Shown here piece by piece: positions 44,053 to 52,378 of a stretch of 64,000 nt of DNA (positions within the stretch are counted from its first letter, which is position 1; the number at the start of each line of letters is the position of its first letter). This DNA comes from an uncultured Burkholderiales bacterium (lineage in GTDB: Bacteria; Pseudomonadota; Gammaproteobacteria; Burkholderiales; Burkholderiaceae_C): positions 124,001 to 188,000 of the forward strand of contig CALBSC010000078.1 in assembly GCA_937927685.1 (NCBI GenBank), in the 5' to 3' direction. A model generated the notes under the pieces. That model searched no databases. It was not told the DNA's origin and saw only the letters and a list, made by a program, of their open reading frames with translations. The translations under genes and the position numbers were made by a program.

Positions 44053-45486
44053 ATGAACACCTCTTCGTCCCCCCAGGTCTACCACGACACCGTTGTCAGA
44101 CAGTTCTCCATCATGACGGTGGTGTGGGGCGTGGTGGGCATGCTGGTTGGCGTATTCATTGCCGCCCAGCTCGCCTGGCCCGAACTGAACTTTGGCATCC
44201 CCTGGTTGAGCTACGGGCGCCTGCGTCCCCTGCATACCAACGCCGTTATCTTTGCCTTTGGCGGCTCGGCGCTGTTTGCCACCAGTTACTACGTCGTGCA
44301 ACGCACCTGCCAGACCCGGCTGTTTGCACCGGCGCTGGCGTCGTTCACTTTCTGGGGGTGGCAGCTGGTCATTCTGGCCGCTGCCATCAGCCTGCCGCTG
44401 GGCTACACCAGCGGCAAGGAATACGCCGAGCTCGAGTGGCCGATCGACATCCTGATCACCCTGGTGTGGGTGTCCTTCGCGGTGGTGTTCTTCGGGACCG
44501 TGGGCACGCGCCGGGTGAAGCATATTTACGTGGCCAACTGGTTCTATGGTGCCTTCATCCTGACCGTGGCCATCCTGCACCTGGTCAACAGTGCGGCCAT
44601 CCCCGCGGGCTTCATGAAGTCCTATTCGGCCTATGCCGGCGTGCAAGACGCCATGGTGCAGTGGTGGTACGGCCACAACGCCGTGGGCTTTTTCCTCACG
44701 GCCGGCTTCCTGGGCATGATGTATTACTTCATCCCCAAGCAGGCCGAGCGTCCCGTGTACTCGTATCGCCTCTCGATCGTGCACTTCTGGGCCCTCATCT
44801 TCACCTACATGTGGGCAGGCCCGCACCACCTGCACTACACGGCCTTGCCGGACTGGACCCAGTCGGTGGGCATGCTGTTTTCCCTCATCCTGCTGGCCCC
44901 CAGCTGGGGGGGCATGATCAACGGCATCATGACGCTCTCGGGCGCCTGGCACAAGCTGCGTGACGACCCGGTGTTGCGCTTCCTGATCGTGTCGCTGTCC
45001 TTCTATGGCATGAGCACGTTCGAGGGCCCGATGATGTCGATCAAGACGGTCAACGCCCTGTCGCACTACACCGACTGGACGGTGGGCCACGTGCACTCCG
45101 GGGCGCTGGGTTGGGTGGGTCTGGTGTCCATGGGCTCCATTTACTTCCTGATCCCGCGACTGTTTGGGCAGAAAAAAATGTACAGCGTCCCCGCCATCGA
45201 ACTGCACTTCTGGATGGCCACGGTGGGCATCGTGCTCTACATCGCGGCAATGTGGATTGCCGGCGTGATGCAAGGTCTGATGTGGCGCTCCATCAACGCC
45301 GATGGCACGCTCACCTACACCTTTGTCGAGAGCGTCAAGGCCACCTATCCCTATTACGTGGTGCGGGTGATCGGCGGTCTGCTGTATCTGCTGGGCATGC
45401 TGGTCATGCTCTGGAACGTGCTGATGACGGCCACCCGTGGCCGCTCGGTGCCCGTCGCGATTCCCGCTGTTGTGGCCCACGCCTGA
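44053..45486 (+). CDS. ccoN: cbb3-type cytochrome c oxidase subunit I
   Basis: A 477-residue catalytic subunit with about 12 transmembrane helices, binding haem b and the haem b3-CuB site. Ligand segments visible include L-H-T-N-A-V-I-F-A, W-W-Y-G-H-N-A-V-G-F-F-L, A-G-P-H-H-L-H-Y-T and G-H-V-H-S-G-A-L-G-W. It reduces oxygen with high affinity under microaerobic conditions. An FNR-dependent promoter lies directly upstream, and ccoO, ccoQ and ccoP follow at short spacing. Confidence 0.97.
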   Translation: MNTSSSPQVYHDTVVRQFSIMTVVWGVVGMLVGVFIAAQLAWPELNFGIPWLSYGRLRPLHTNAVIFAFGGSALFATSYYVVQRTCQTRLFAPALASFTFWGWQLVILAAAISLPLGYTSGKEYAELEWPIDILITLVWVSFAVVFFGTVGTRRVKHIYVANWFYGAFILTVAILHLVNSAAIPAGFMKSYSAYAGVQDAMVQWWYGHNAVGFFLTAGFLGMMYYFIPKQAERPVYSYRLSIVHFWALIFTYMWAGPHHLHYTALPDWTQSVGMLFSLILLAPSWGGMINGIMTLSGAWHKLRDDPVLRFLIVSLSFYGMSTFEGPMMSIKTVNALSHYTDWTVGHVHSGALGWVGLVSMGSIYFLIPRLFGQKKMYSVPAIELHFWMATVGIVLYIAAMWIAGVMQGLMWRSINADGTLTYTFVESVKATYPYYVVRVIGGLLYLLGMLVMLWNVLMTATRGRSVPVAIPAVVAHA

Positions 45487-45498
45487 GGAGAACCCGTC

Positions 45499-46122
45499 AT
45501 GTCCAATCAGAACCCTTCGGGCTTCACGCATGAAAAAGTGGAGACCAACAACTTCCTGATGATCGTGCTGATTTTGCTGGTCGTCCTCGTGGGCGGGTTG
45601 GTGGAAATCGTGCCGCTCTTTTTCCAGAAATCCACCACCGAACCGCTCGAGGGCGTCAAGCCTTACACCGCGGTGCAACTGGCCGGGCGGGACATCTACA
45701 TCCGCGAGGGTTGCTACAACTGTCACTCGCAGATGATCCGGCCTTTCCGTGCCGAGACACTGCGCTATGGCCACTACTCGGTGGCCGGTGAATTTGTGTA
45801 TGACCACCCGTTCCAGTGGGGCAGCAAGCGCACCGGGCCGGACCTGCACCGTGTGGGCGGCAAGTACAGCGATGAATGGCATCGCATTCACCTGGTCAAT
45901 CCGCGCGATGTCGTGCCCGAGTCCAACATGCCGGCCTATCCCTGGCTCGAGAAGACGGCCGTGGACCCGGCTGTCATGGCGCCGCGCATGAAAGCGCTGC
46001 GCATGGTGGGAGTTCCTTACACCGACGACGAAATTGCCAAGGCCGCCGACGATGTCCAGGGCAAGACCGAACTGGATGTGCTGATCGGCTATCTCCAATC
46101 CATGGGCCGCGCGCTCAAATAA
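45499..46122 (+). CDS. ccoO: cbb3-type cytochrome c oxidase subunit II
   Basis: A 207-residue monohaem cytochrome c anchored by one N-terminal helix (about residues 19-40). The haem motif is C-Y-N-C-H near residue 75, followed by S-Q-M-I-R-P-F. G-P-D-L-H-R-V-G-G-K-Y and N-M-P-A-Y-P-W-L contribute the methionine ligand. It passes electrons to CcoN. Confidence 0.97.
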   Translation: MSNQNPSGFTHEKVETNNFLMIVLILLVVLVGGLVEIVPLFFQKSTTEPLEGVKPYTAVQLAGRDIYIREGCYNCHSQMIRPFRAETLRYGHYSVAGEFVYDHPFQWGSKRTGPDLHRVGGKYSDEWHRIHLVNPRDVVPESNMPAYPWLEKTAVDPAVMAPRMKALRMVGVPYTDDEIAKAADDVQGKTELDVLIGYLQSMGRALK

Positions 46123-46132
46123 GGGGCGCAAC

Positions 46133-46270
46133 ATGGACATCACCACCATGCGCATCGTGGCCACGCTGGTCAGTTTCGCCGCCTTCATCGGCATCGTGAT
46201 CTGGGTGCTGGACCGCCGCAAGACGCAGCGGTTCGAGGAAGCCGCCCAACTGCCCTTTCAAGAAGATTGA
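46133..46270 (+). CDS. ccoQ: cbb3-type oxidase subunit IV (CcoQ)
   Basis: A 45-residue single-helix protein (TM about residues 8-26), then D-R-R-K-T-Q-R-F-E-E-A-A, the CcoQ/FixQ signature. It stabilises the complex. It starts ten bases after ccoO and ends nine bases before ccoP. Confidence 0.92.
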   Translation: MDITTMRIVATLVSFAAFIGIVIWVLDRRKTQRFEEAAQLPFQED

Positions 46271-46279
46271 GAACCCATC

Positions 46280-47233
46280 ATGAGTGATTTCATCAACCCC
46301 TTCTGGTCCAACTATGTGGCCGTGATCACGGTGCTCAGCATCGTGGCGTGTGTGGTCCTGCTGTGGGTCACGGCCCGCAAGAAAGTCCCCAGCGACGCCA
46401 ACAACACCACCGGTCACGTCTGGGACGAAGACCTGCGGGAAATGAACAACCCCCTGCCCATGTGGTGGGTGGGCCTGTTCATCCTGACCATCGTGTTCGC
46501 GGCGGTGTACCTGGCGTTCTACCCGGGTCTGGGCAACTCGGCCGGCCAGTTCGGCTGGAGCTCCAAGGGGCAGTACGAACAGGAGCTGGCCCAGGGCCAG
46601 GAAGCCATCGAACCCCTGTATGCGCGCTTCAACGGCATGCCGCCCGAGCAAGTGGCGGGAGACGCCCAGGCCATGGCCATGGGTGAACGCTTGTTCATGA
46701 ACCACTGCGCCCAGTGTCACGGCTCTGATGCGCGCGGCTCCAAGGGATTCCCCAACCTGACCGATGCAGACTGGTTGCACGGCGGGACGCCGGACAAGAT
46801 CCGGGAAACCATCGAAAAGGGCCGCCAGGGCAACATGCCTTCGATGGCGGCAGCCGTGGGATCGCCGGAGGATGTGAAGAACGTCGCACACTATGTGTTG
46901 AGTCTTTCCGCAAGCCCCAACGATTCCTTGCGTGCCTCGCTGGGCAAGACCAAGTTCGGTGTTTGCGCCGGCTGTCACGGCATGGATGGCAAGGGCAATC
47001 AGGCGCTGGGCGCGCCCAACCTCACCGACAAGGTCTGGTTGCACGGATGGGGCGAGCAAGCCATCGTGGCCATGGTCAACGGCGGCAAGGTCAACCAGAT
47101 GCCTGCCCAGGAAGGCCGTTTGACGGCTTCCCAGATCCATGTGCTGACCGCCTATGTCTGGGGCCTGTCCAACAAGCCCGTGGCGGCGGCCGCAGCGCCT
47201 GCTTCATCGGTTGCAGCTACGGCCAAGCACTGA
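46280..47233 (+). CDS. ccoP: cbb3-type cytochrome c oxidase subunit III, dihaem
   Basis: A 317-residue membrane-anchored dihaem cytochrome c. The N-terminal helix and F-W-S-N-Y are followed by a second membrane helix after N-N-P-L-P-M-W-W-V-G. The haem sites are C-A-Q-C-H near residue 150 and C-A-G-C-H near 232. It accepts electrons from soluble cytochrome c. The last 20 residues are Ala/Ser-rich. Confidence 0.96.
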   Translation: MSDFINPFWSNYVAVITVLSIVACVVLLWVTARKKVPSDANNTTGHVWDEDLREMNNPLPMWWVGLFILTIVFAAVYLAFYPGLGNSAGQFGWSSKGQYEQELAQGQEAIEPLYARFNGMPPEQVAGDAQAMAMGERLFMNHCAQCHGSDARGSKGFPNLTDADWLHGGTPDKIRETIEKGRQGNMPSMAAAVGSPEDVKNVAHYVLSLSASPNDSLRASLGKTKFGVCAGCHGMDGKGNQALGAPNLTDKVWLHGWGEQAIVAMVNGGKVNQMPAQEGRLTASQIHVLTAYVWGLSNKPVAAAAAPASSVAATAKH

Positions 47234-47268
47234 GCGAAACCCTCCGCCCGATGTTGCCTGCCTGACAC

Positions 47269-48696
47269 GTGAACGACGCTGACCGAAAGACCATCCCCAT
47301 TGTGCCGGTTGAGGCCGACGAGGAACTGGTGTCGCTGTACGCGGCCCACAAGAAGATCTACCCCCGCACCGTGCAGGGGCTCTTTGCCCGTTGGCGCTGG
47401 GGCTTCGTGGTGCTCACCCAGTTGCTGTTTTACGGACTGCCGTGGCTGGAGTGGGGGCAGCGCCAGGCGGTGCTGTTCGATCTGGGTTCACGTCGTTTTT
47501 ACATCTTCAGCCTGGTCCTGTACCCGCAGGACTTCATTTACCTGACGGGCCTGCTGGTCATCTCCGCGCTCTCGCTCTTTTTGTTCACCGCCGTGGCCGG
47601 GCGTTTGTGGTGCGGCTACGCTTGTCCGCAAACCGTGTACAGCGAGCTGTTCATGTGGATCGAGCGCAAGATCGAGGGCGATCGCGTGGCGCGCATGCGG
47701 CTGGATGCCGGCGAGTTCTCACTCGAGAAACTGGTCAAGAAATGGTACAAGCACATCGTCTGGATCGGCCTGTCCCTCTGGACGGGTTTCACGTTTGTGG
47801 GCTATTTCACCCCCATTCGCGAACTCGCCCTGGAGTTCTTCACCACGCACATGAGTGCGTGGGAGTTGTTCTGGGTGCTGTTCTACGGATTTGCCACCTA
47901 TGGCAATGCCGGGTTCATGCGTGAACAGGTGTGCAAGTACATGTGTCCGTATGCGCGCTTTCAAAGTGCCATGTTCGACCACGACACCCTCATCGTCACC
48001 TACGATCCTGCACGCGGTGAGCCGCGTGGGGCGCGTTCGCGCAAGGCCGATGTCAGCCAGCTGGATCTCGGTCACTGTGTGGATTGCACCTTGTGCGTGC
48101 AAGTCTGTCCCACTGGCATCGATATCCGCCAGGGGTTGCAATACGAGTGCATCGGCTGCGGTGCCTGCATCGACGTTTGTGATGACGTCATGGACAAAAT
48201 GAACTACCCGCGTGGCCTGGTGCGCTATGCCACCCAGCATGCGCTGGACAACCGCTGGACCTCACCACAGATGTGGCGTCGCGTGCTGCGCCCGCGTGTG
48301 CTGATCTACACGGGGCTGCTGAGCCTGATCACGCTCGGTCTGTTCCTCAGCCTGGCATTGCGCACGCCGTTGAAAGTGGATGTGGTGCGTGACCGCGCCT
48401 CGCTGGCGCGTATCACCGAGGTGGGGACGCTGGAGAATGTGTACCGGCTGCAGATCATGAACGCCACCGAGGAGTCCCAGACCTACCGGCTCCAGGTGCA
48501 GGGCCTGGAGAACATCCAGATCAAGACCGACGACCAGGTGCTGGTTGATCCGGCACAGTCACGCTGGGTGGTGGTGCGGGTGGACATCCCGTACGGTTCG
48601 GCCACCGCGGGTTCGCATCCCATCTCATTTGAGATAAGCTCCCCCGCAGAGCATATCCGGGTGACCGAAAAATCGGTCTTCCTGGTCCCGCGGTGA
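47269..48696 (+). CDS. ccoG: cbb3 oxidase maturation cupric reductase (RdxA/FixG-like)
   Basis: A 475-residue membrane Fe-S protein with a GTG start at 47269. Several transmembrane helices surround W-C-G-Y-A-C-P-Q-T-V. Two 4Fe-4S motifs follow: C-V-D-C-T-L-C-V-Q-V-C-P and C-I-G-C-G-A-C-I-D-V-C. A C-terminal immunoglobulin-like FixG domain covers about 370-475. CcoG reduces Cu(II) for oxidase assembly. It continues the cco operon. Confidence 0.95.
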   Translation: MNDADRKTIPIVPVEADEELVSLYAAHKKIYPRTVQGLFARWRWGFVVLTQLLFYGLPWLEWGQRQAVLFDLGSRRFYIFSLVLYPQDFIYLTGLLVISALSLFLFTAVAGRLWCGYACPQTVYSELFMWIERKIEGDRVARMRLDAGEFSLEKLVKKWYKHIVWIGLSLWTGFTFVGYFTPIRELALEFFTTHMSAWELFWVLFYGFATYGNAGFMREQVCKYMCPYARFQSAMFDHDTLIVTYDPARGEPRGARSRKADVSQLDLGHCVDCTLCVQVCPTGIDIRQGLQYECIGCGACIDVCDDVMDKMNYPRGLVRYATQHALDNRWTSPQMWRRVLRPRVLIYTGLLSLITLGLFLSLALRTPLKVDVVRDRASLARITEVGTLENVYRLQIMNATEESQTYRLQVQGLENIQIKTDDQVLVDPAQSRWVVVRVDIPYGSATAGSHPISFEISSPAEHIRVTEKSVFLVPR

Positions 48697-48715
48697 AGAC
48701 GATGGAGGCCTTCGC

Positions 48716-48982
48716 ATGAATACTGACAACCCGTCCTGGTGGCGATTTGGACACGTGTGGCTGCTCATTGCCGGTCCGGCGCTGGTGATCGTGGCCGCTC
48801 TGGTGACCGCGTGGATTGCCATCAGCCACCCCGACCCGGTACTGCCCAGCGGGGAGATCCGGCAGGGCCTGGAGATCAACAAGACCCGGGGTCAGGACAC
48901 TGAGCGCAGCCTGATGCCCGCGCAGCAGGCTCGCAATCATGCGGCCACGCCCGCCGATGCGCCTGTGCGCCGTGCGCCGTGA
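48716..48982 (+). CDS. ccoH: FixH/CcoH-like protein
   Basis: An 88-residue protein with W-W-R-F-G-H-V-W, a single hydrophobic helix (about residues 14-36) and A-I-S-H-P-D-P-V. It is a short version of FixH/CcoH, normally about 150 residues. The polar tail is not conserved. Its position right after ccoG supports a role in cbb3 assembly. GGAGG precedes the ATG. Confidence 0.8.
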   Translation: MNTDNPSWWRFGHVWLLIAGPALVIVAALVTAWIAISHPDPVLPSGEIRQGLEINKTRGQDTERSLMPAQQARNHAATPADAPVRRAP

Positions 48983-49016
48983 GATGGACCCGTCCAGCTG
49001 AACCGAGGAGACCCCC

Positions 49017-49325
49017 ATGTTGATTCAGCGCATCCTGTGGATTCTGTGGCCAGCCTTCCTGGTGGCCGGCGTGATGGAAATGGCGGTGTTCGCCTTCGTC
49101 GACCCGGAGGACTTGCACTGGTTTGGTCAGCCCATCGGCTTGCCCAGGCAAGGTATCTACACCTTGGCGTTTTTTGGGTTCTGGTTGATGGCGGCGGGTT
49201 CCAGTGCGTTGACGACATTGCTGTCTGTCTCGCCCTTCGAGGTGAACCGTTGTCCCTTGCCAGGCCATGAGCGGCCGGATGGCTGTCCGAAGCAGGTGTG
49301 TGGACACCACCCCGGCGGTCACTGA
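49017..49325 (+). CDS. small membrane protein with Cys/His-rich tail, function unknown
   Basis: A 102-residue protein I cannot assign. Two hydrophobic helices (about residues 5-28 and 47-70) are joined by a loop with a D-P-E-D segment. The C-terminal 26 residues contain three cysteines and four histidines (N-R-C-P-L-P-G-H, D-G-C-P, V-C-G-H-H-P-G-G-H). That composition could bind copper or another metal. GAGGAG precedes the ATG. It follows ccoH by 34 bases on the same strand and lies before the convergent fnr, so a role in oxidase assembly is plausible. Confidence 0.75.
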   Translation: MLIQRILWILWPAFLVAGVMEMAVFAFVDPEDLHWFGQPIGLPRQGIYTLAFFGFWLMAAGSSALTTLLSVSPFEVNRCPLPGHERPDGCPKQVCGHHPGGH

Positions 49326-49374
49326 CACCCGGTCCGCACCGGGAGGAATGGGTGGGGAAGACCGGGCTTCGCGC

Positions 49375-50094
49375 TCAGTGGCATGAGGGGTTGTTGACGA
49401 TCTGTCGCAAACCCTCGGCATTCAGGATGCGCACATAGCGCTGCTTGACTTCCACCAGTTGTTCCTCGGCAAATTTCGAGAAAGTGCGGCTGACGGTTTC
49501 CAGTTTGAGACCCAGGTAACTGCCGATTTCATCGCGGGTCATGCGAAGAATCAACTCGGATTGCGAGAACCCGCGCGCATGCAGACGCTGCACCAGGTTG
49601 AGCAGGAAGGCGGCCAGACGCTCTTCGGCGCGCATGCTGCCCAGCAGCAGCATGACGCCGTGTTCGCGCACGATTTCGCGGCTCATGATCTTGTGGACAT
49701 GGTGCTGCAACGAGGTGACCTCGCGGGACAGGTCCTCGATGCGCTCAAAGGGCATGACGCAGACCTCGGCGTCTTCCAGGGCGACGGCGTCACAGGTGTG
49801 GTGGTCGTTGACGATACCGTCCAGGCCGATGATTTCGCCCGCCATTTGAAAACCGGTCACCTGGTCGCGGCCGTCTTCGGTGGCCACGCAGGTTTTGAAA
49901 AAGCCGGTGCGGATGGCATACAGCGAGGTGAAGCGCTCGCCATGGCGAAACAGCGGTGTGCCGCGCTTGATCTTGCGCCGGGTGGCCACGATGTCATCAA
50001 TGCGCTGCATGTCGGAGTCGCTCAGGCCGACAGGCATGCATAACTCACGCAGGTTGCAGTTGGAACAGGCGACTTTGATGGCGGACGGATTCAT
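49375..50094 (-). CDS. fnr: FNR family oxygen-sensing transcription factor
   Basis: A 239-residue Crp/Fnr regulator. The N-terminal C-S-N-C-N-L-R-E-L-C plus an internal cysteine in H-H-T-C-D provide the four ligands of the oxygen-labile 4Fe-4S cluster. The cyclic-nucleotide-like barrel is followed by a long dimer helix and the helix-turn-helix L-G-L-K-L-E-T-V-S-R-T-F-S-K-F. Its E-x2-S-R is the contact set for TTGAT-N4-ATCAA sites. Three such sites occur in this window. A CATAAT -10 and FNR box upstream suggest autoregulation. Confidence 0.96.
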   Translation of the reverse strand: MNPSAIKVACSNCNLRELCMPVGLSDSDMQRIDDIVATRRKIKRGTPLFRHGERFTSLYAIRTGFFKTCVATEDGRDQVTGFQMAGEIIGLDGIVNDHHTCDAVALEDAEVCVMPFERIEDLSREVTSLQHHVHKIMSREIVREHGVMLLLGSMRAEERLAAFLLNLVQRLHARGFSQSELILRMTRDEIGSYLGLKLETVSRTFSKFAEEQLVEVKQRYVRILNAEGLRQIVNNPSCH

Positions 50095-50114
50095 GTCTGG
50101 TGACCTCGGACTTG

Positions 50115-50186
50115 ATTATGGTCATGTCGGCGAGCGCCGTTCTTGACCCAGATCAAGGGCTTCATGAGCGATAGCAGGCACATTAT
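50115..50186. promoter_or_regulatory. shared FNR box between fnr and hemN
   Basis: TTGACCCAGATCAA (50143-50156) matches the FNR consensus at nine of ten positions. A minus-strand CATAAT (50120-50115) is centred 32 bases away toward fnr, and a plus-strand CATTAT (50181-50186) is about 34 bases away toward hemN. A single site could thus serve both divergent genes. Confidence 0.78.
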
Positions 50187-50207
50187 CGCGAACAAAAGCC
50201 TTCCGCC

Positions 50208-51590
50208 ATGAAACACCTGCCCCCAGATCTGCTGCAACGGTATGACGTGCCGGGGCCGCGCTACACCTCCTATCCCACGGCGGACCGTTTCGTCGAGGCA
50301 TTTGGCGAACAGGACTACATCCAGGCCCTGGAGCAGCGACGCCAGGGCGTGGTCTCGCGTCGGTTGCCCTTGTCCTTGTACGTCCACGTGCCCTTTTGCG
50401 AGTCACTGTGCTATTACTGTGCCTGCAACAAGATCATCACCAAACACCATGACAAGGCGGTGACCTACCTCGAATACCTGGAGCGTGAAATTGCCCTGCA
50501 CACGGACCGCATCGGCAAAGGGCATGCGGTCTCGCAGTTGCACCTGGGGGGAGGCAGTCCGACTTTTCTTCATGATGCGGAGCTGGAACGTTTGCTGGCG
50601 GTGCTGCGCGAATCGTTCAGCTTTGTGCCCGGGGGGGAGTATTCCATCGAAATCGATCCGCGCACGGTGACCCGCGAGCGTCTGGCCCACTTGTTCGGAC
50701 TGGGGTTCAACCGCCTGAGCTTTGGCGTGCAGGATTTCGAACCGGCGGTGCAAGCGGCGGTGCATCGCATCCAGCCGGCCGAGCAGGTGTTTGACCTGGT
50801 GGCGGCTTCGCGCGAGATCGGTTTCGAATCGGTCAACGTTGACCTCATCTACGGCTTGCCCATGCAAAGCCAGGAGACCTTTGCCCGCACGTTGCAGCAG
50901 GTGTGTGCGCTTCGCCCGGACCGAATCGCGCTGTATGCCTATGCGCACCTGCCCGAACGCTTCAAACCCCAGCGCCGCATCGATGCGCATCAACTGCCGT
51001 CGGGTGCCGACAAGGTAGGGATGCTCTCGGACGCACTCGCCGTGCTGATGGACGCAGGTTATGTGTATGTGGGCATGGACCACTTTGCCTTGCCCGACGA
51101 TGCGCTCGCCGTGGCCAAGCGGCAAGGCCGCTTGCACCGCAATTTCCAGGGCTACAGCACGCAGCCCGATTGCGACCTGATCGCCCTCGGCGTGTCCTCC
51201 ATCGGCCGTGTCGGTGCCACCTACAGCCAGAATGCCAAAACCCTGGACGAGTACTACGACTTGCTGGACCAGGGGCGGTTTCCGGTGGTGCGCGGGCTGG
51301 CGCTCAGCCGGGATGACATCGTGCGCCGCAGCATCATCATGGCCCTCATGTGCCAGGGCGCGGTGCTGTTCGAGTCGATCGAACTCGCGCACCTGGTCCA
51401 CTTCAACAGCGCATTCGCGGCCGAAATGGAGCGCCTCGAGCCCTTGCAGGCGCAGGGGCTGGTGGTGGTGGATGACGCGGGCATTCAGGTGACCGAGATG
51501 GGGTGGTTCTTTGTGCGCGGCATTGCCATGATGTTCGACCGCTATCTGCAGGCCGACCGCGACCGCGCCCGCTTCTCTAAAATCATTTGA
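50208..51590 (+). CDS. hemN: oxygen-independent coproporphyrinogen III oxidase
   Basis: A 460-residue radical-SAM enzyme that makes protoporphyrinogen IX without oxygen. The Fe-S motif is C-E-S-L-C-Y-Y-C-A-C-N-K near residue 64. H-L-G-G-G-S-P-T-F follows, and L-S-F-G-V-Q-D-F is typical of HemN. It supplies haem for the cbb3 oxidase when oxygen is low, which fits its FNR box and its place beside fnr. Confidence 0.96.
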   Translation: MKHLPPDLLQRYDVPGPRYTSYPTADRFVEAFGEQDYIQALEQRRQGVVSRRLPLSLYVHVPFCESLCYYCACNKIITKHHDKAVTYLEYLEREIALHTDRIGKGHAVSQLHLGGGSPTFLHDAELERLLAVLRESFSFVPGGEYSIEIDPRTVTRERLAHLFGLGFNRLSFGVQDFEPAVQAAVHRIQPAEQVFDLVAASREIGFESVNVDLIYGLPMQSQETFARTLQQVCALRPDRIALYAYAHLPERFKPQRRIDAHQLPSGADKVGMLSDALAVLMDAGYVYVGMDHFALPDDALAVAKRQGRLHRNFQGYSTQPDCDLIALGVSSIGRVGATYSQNAKTLDEYYDLLDQGRFPVVRGLALSRDDIVRRSIIMALMCQGAVLFESIELAHLVHFNSAFAAEMERLEPLQAQGLVVVDDAGIQVTEMGWFFVRGIAMMFDRYLQADRDRARFSKII

Positions 51591-51609
51591 TCCTGACTTT
51601 TTCTTTCCC

Positions 51610-52290
51610 ATGCAAAGCTCACTCGCGGTCACGGCCGTGCTGATGGGGCTGGCGGGTGGGCCCCATTGCGTGGCCATGTGCGGCGCGGCCTGCGCCGGGC
51701 TGGCGCAAGCGGCGGGCCCGCGTCGACGTCACGCCCTCACCGCCTTTCAGATCGGCCGCCTGGCCGGCTACAGCACGCTGGGCGCTGTGGCGGCCGGGGG
51801 CATGCAGGCGTTGGGCTGGCTGACCATCCAGTCAGCGGCCCTGCGACCGGTGTGGACCATGCTGCACGTGGCGGCCATGCTGCTGGGTCTGTTGCTGATG
51901 CTGCAGGCACGTCAGCCGGTGTGGCTGGACCAGTCAGCGCGCCGCTTGTGGCAGCGCGTGCGAGCCTTCCAGGACCGTCGTACGCGCTCGGCCCCCTACA
52001 TCCTTGGGGCGCTGTGGGCCTTGATGCCGTGCGGTCTGCTGTACTCGGCCCTGATGGTGGCCGCGCTCACCAGCACACCGCTGGAAGGGGGCCTGACCAT
52101 GGCTCTCTTTGCCCTGGGCAGCAGCGTGGGCCTGTGGGCGGGCCCGTGGCTGTGGCTGCGCATGCAAAGCCTGGGCGATGGGGCCTGGGGTATGCGGCTC
52201 GCAGGCCTGGCCCTGCTAGGCGTGTCTGCCTGGGGTCTGTGGATGGGGCTGGTGCATCAGCAGGCGCCGTGGTGCATCACGCCAGGATGA
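51610..52290 (+). CDS. sulfite exporter TauE/SafE (UreH-like) membrane protein
   Basis: A 226-residue polytopic membrane protein of the UreH/SafE-like group. The signature G-G-P-H-C-V-A-M-C-G-A-A-C at residues 16-28 is a conserved metal-binding-like motif of this group. A second P-C-G-L-L-Y-S-A-L motif near residue 142 repeats the fold. It follows hemN by 19 bases. Relatives beside cco clusters are thought to aid metal or redox handling; a direct role is inferred. Confidence 0.85.
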   Translation: MQSSLAVTAVLMGLAGGPHCVAMCGAACAGLAQAAGPRRRHALTAFQIGRLAGYSTLGAVAAGGMQALGWLTIQSAALRPVWTMLHVAAMLLGLLLMLQARQPVWLDQSARRLWQRVRAFQDRRTRSAPYILGALWALMPCGLLYSALMVAALTSTPLEGGLTMALFALGSSVGLWAGPWLWLRMQSLGDGAWGMRLAGLALLGVSAWGLWMGLVHQQAPWCITPG

Positions 52291-52352
52291 TGCAGGCGGG
52301 GTGACGGCGTGGGCGTGATGACGCCAGCATCAAGTCGCGCGCGGAGGATCAT

Positions 52353-52371
52353 GCGCGCAGAGGTTGCGCGC
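52353..52371. terminator. GC-rich hairpin between convergent TauE/SafE genes
   Basis: GCGCGC-AGAGGTT-GCGCGC forms a strong 6-bp stem, and a third GCGCGC lies 16 bases upstream. There is no T-run. It is a plausible barrier between two convergent genes. Confidence 0.3.
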
Positions 52372-52378
52372 CGGTGGC

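Noticed and set aside
43900..46221. 773-codon open frame antisense to ccoS-ccoN-ccoO
   Set aside because: It lies opposite well-defined oxidase genes, is His/Gln-rich as expected from the reverse of high-G+C codons, and has no recognisable domain.
50112..50125. Second FNR box (TTGATTATGGTCAT) near fnr
   Set aside because: The right half-site matches poorly, and the sequence is better explained as containing the fnr -10.
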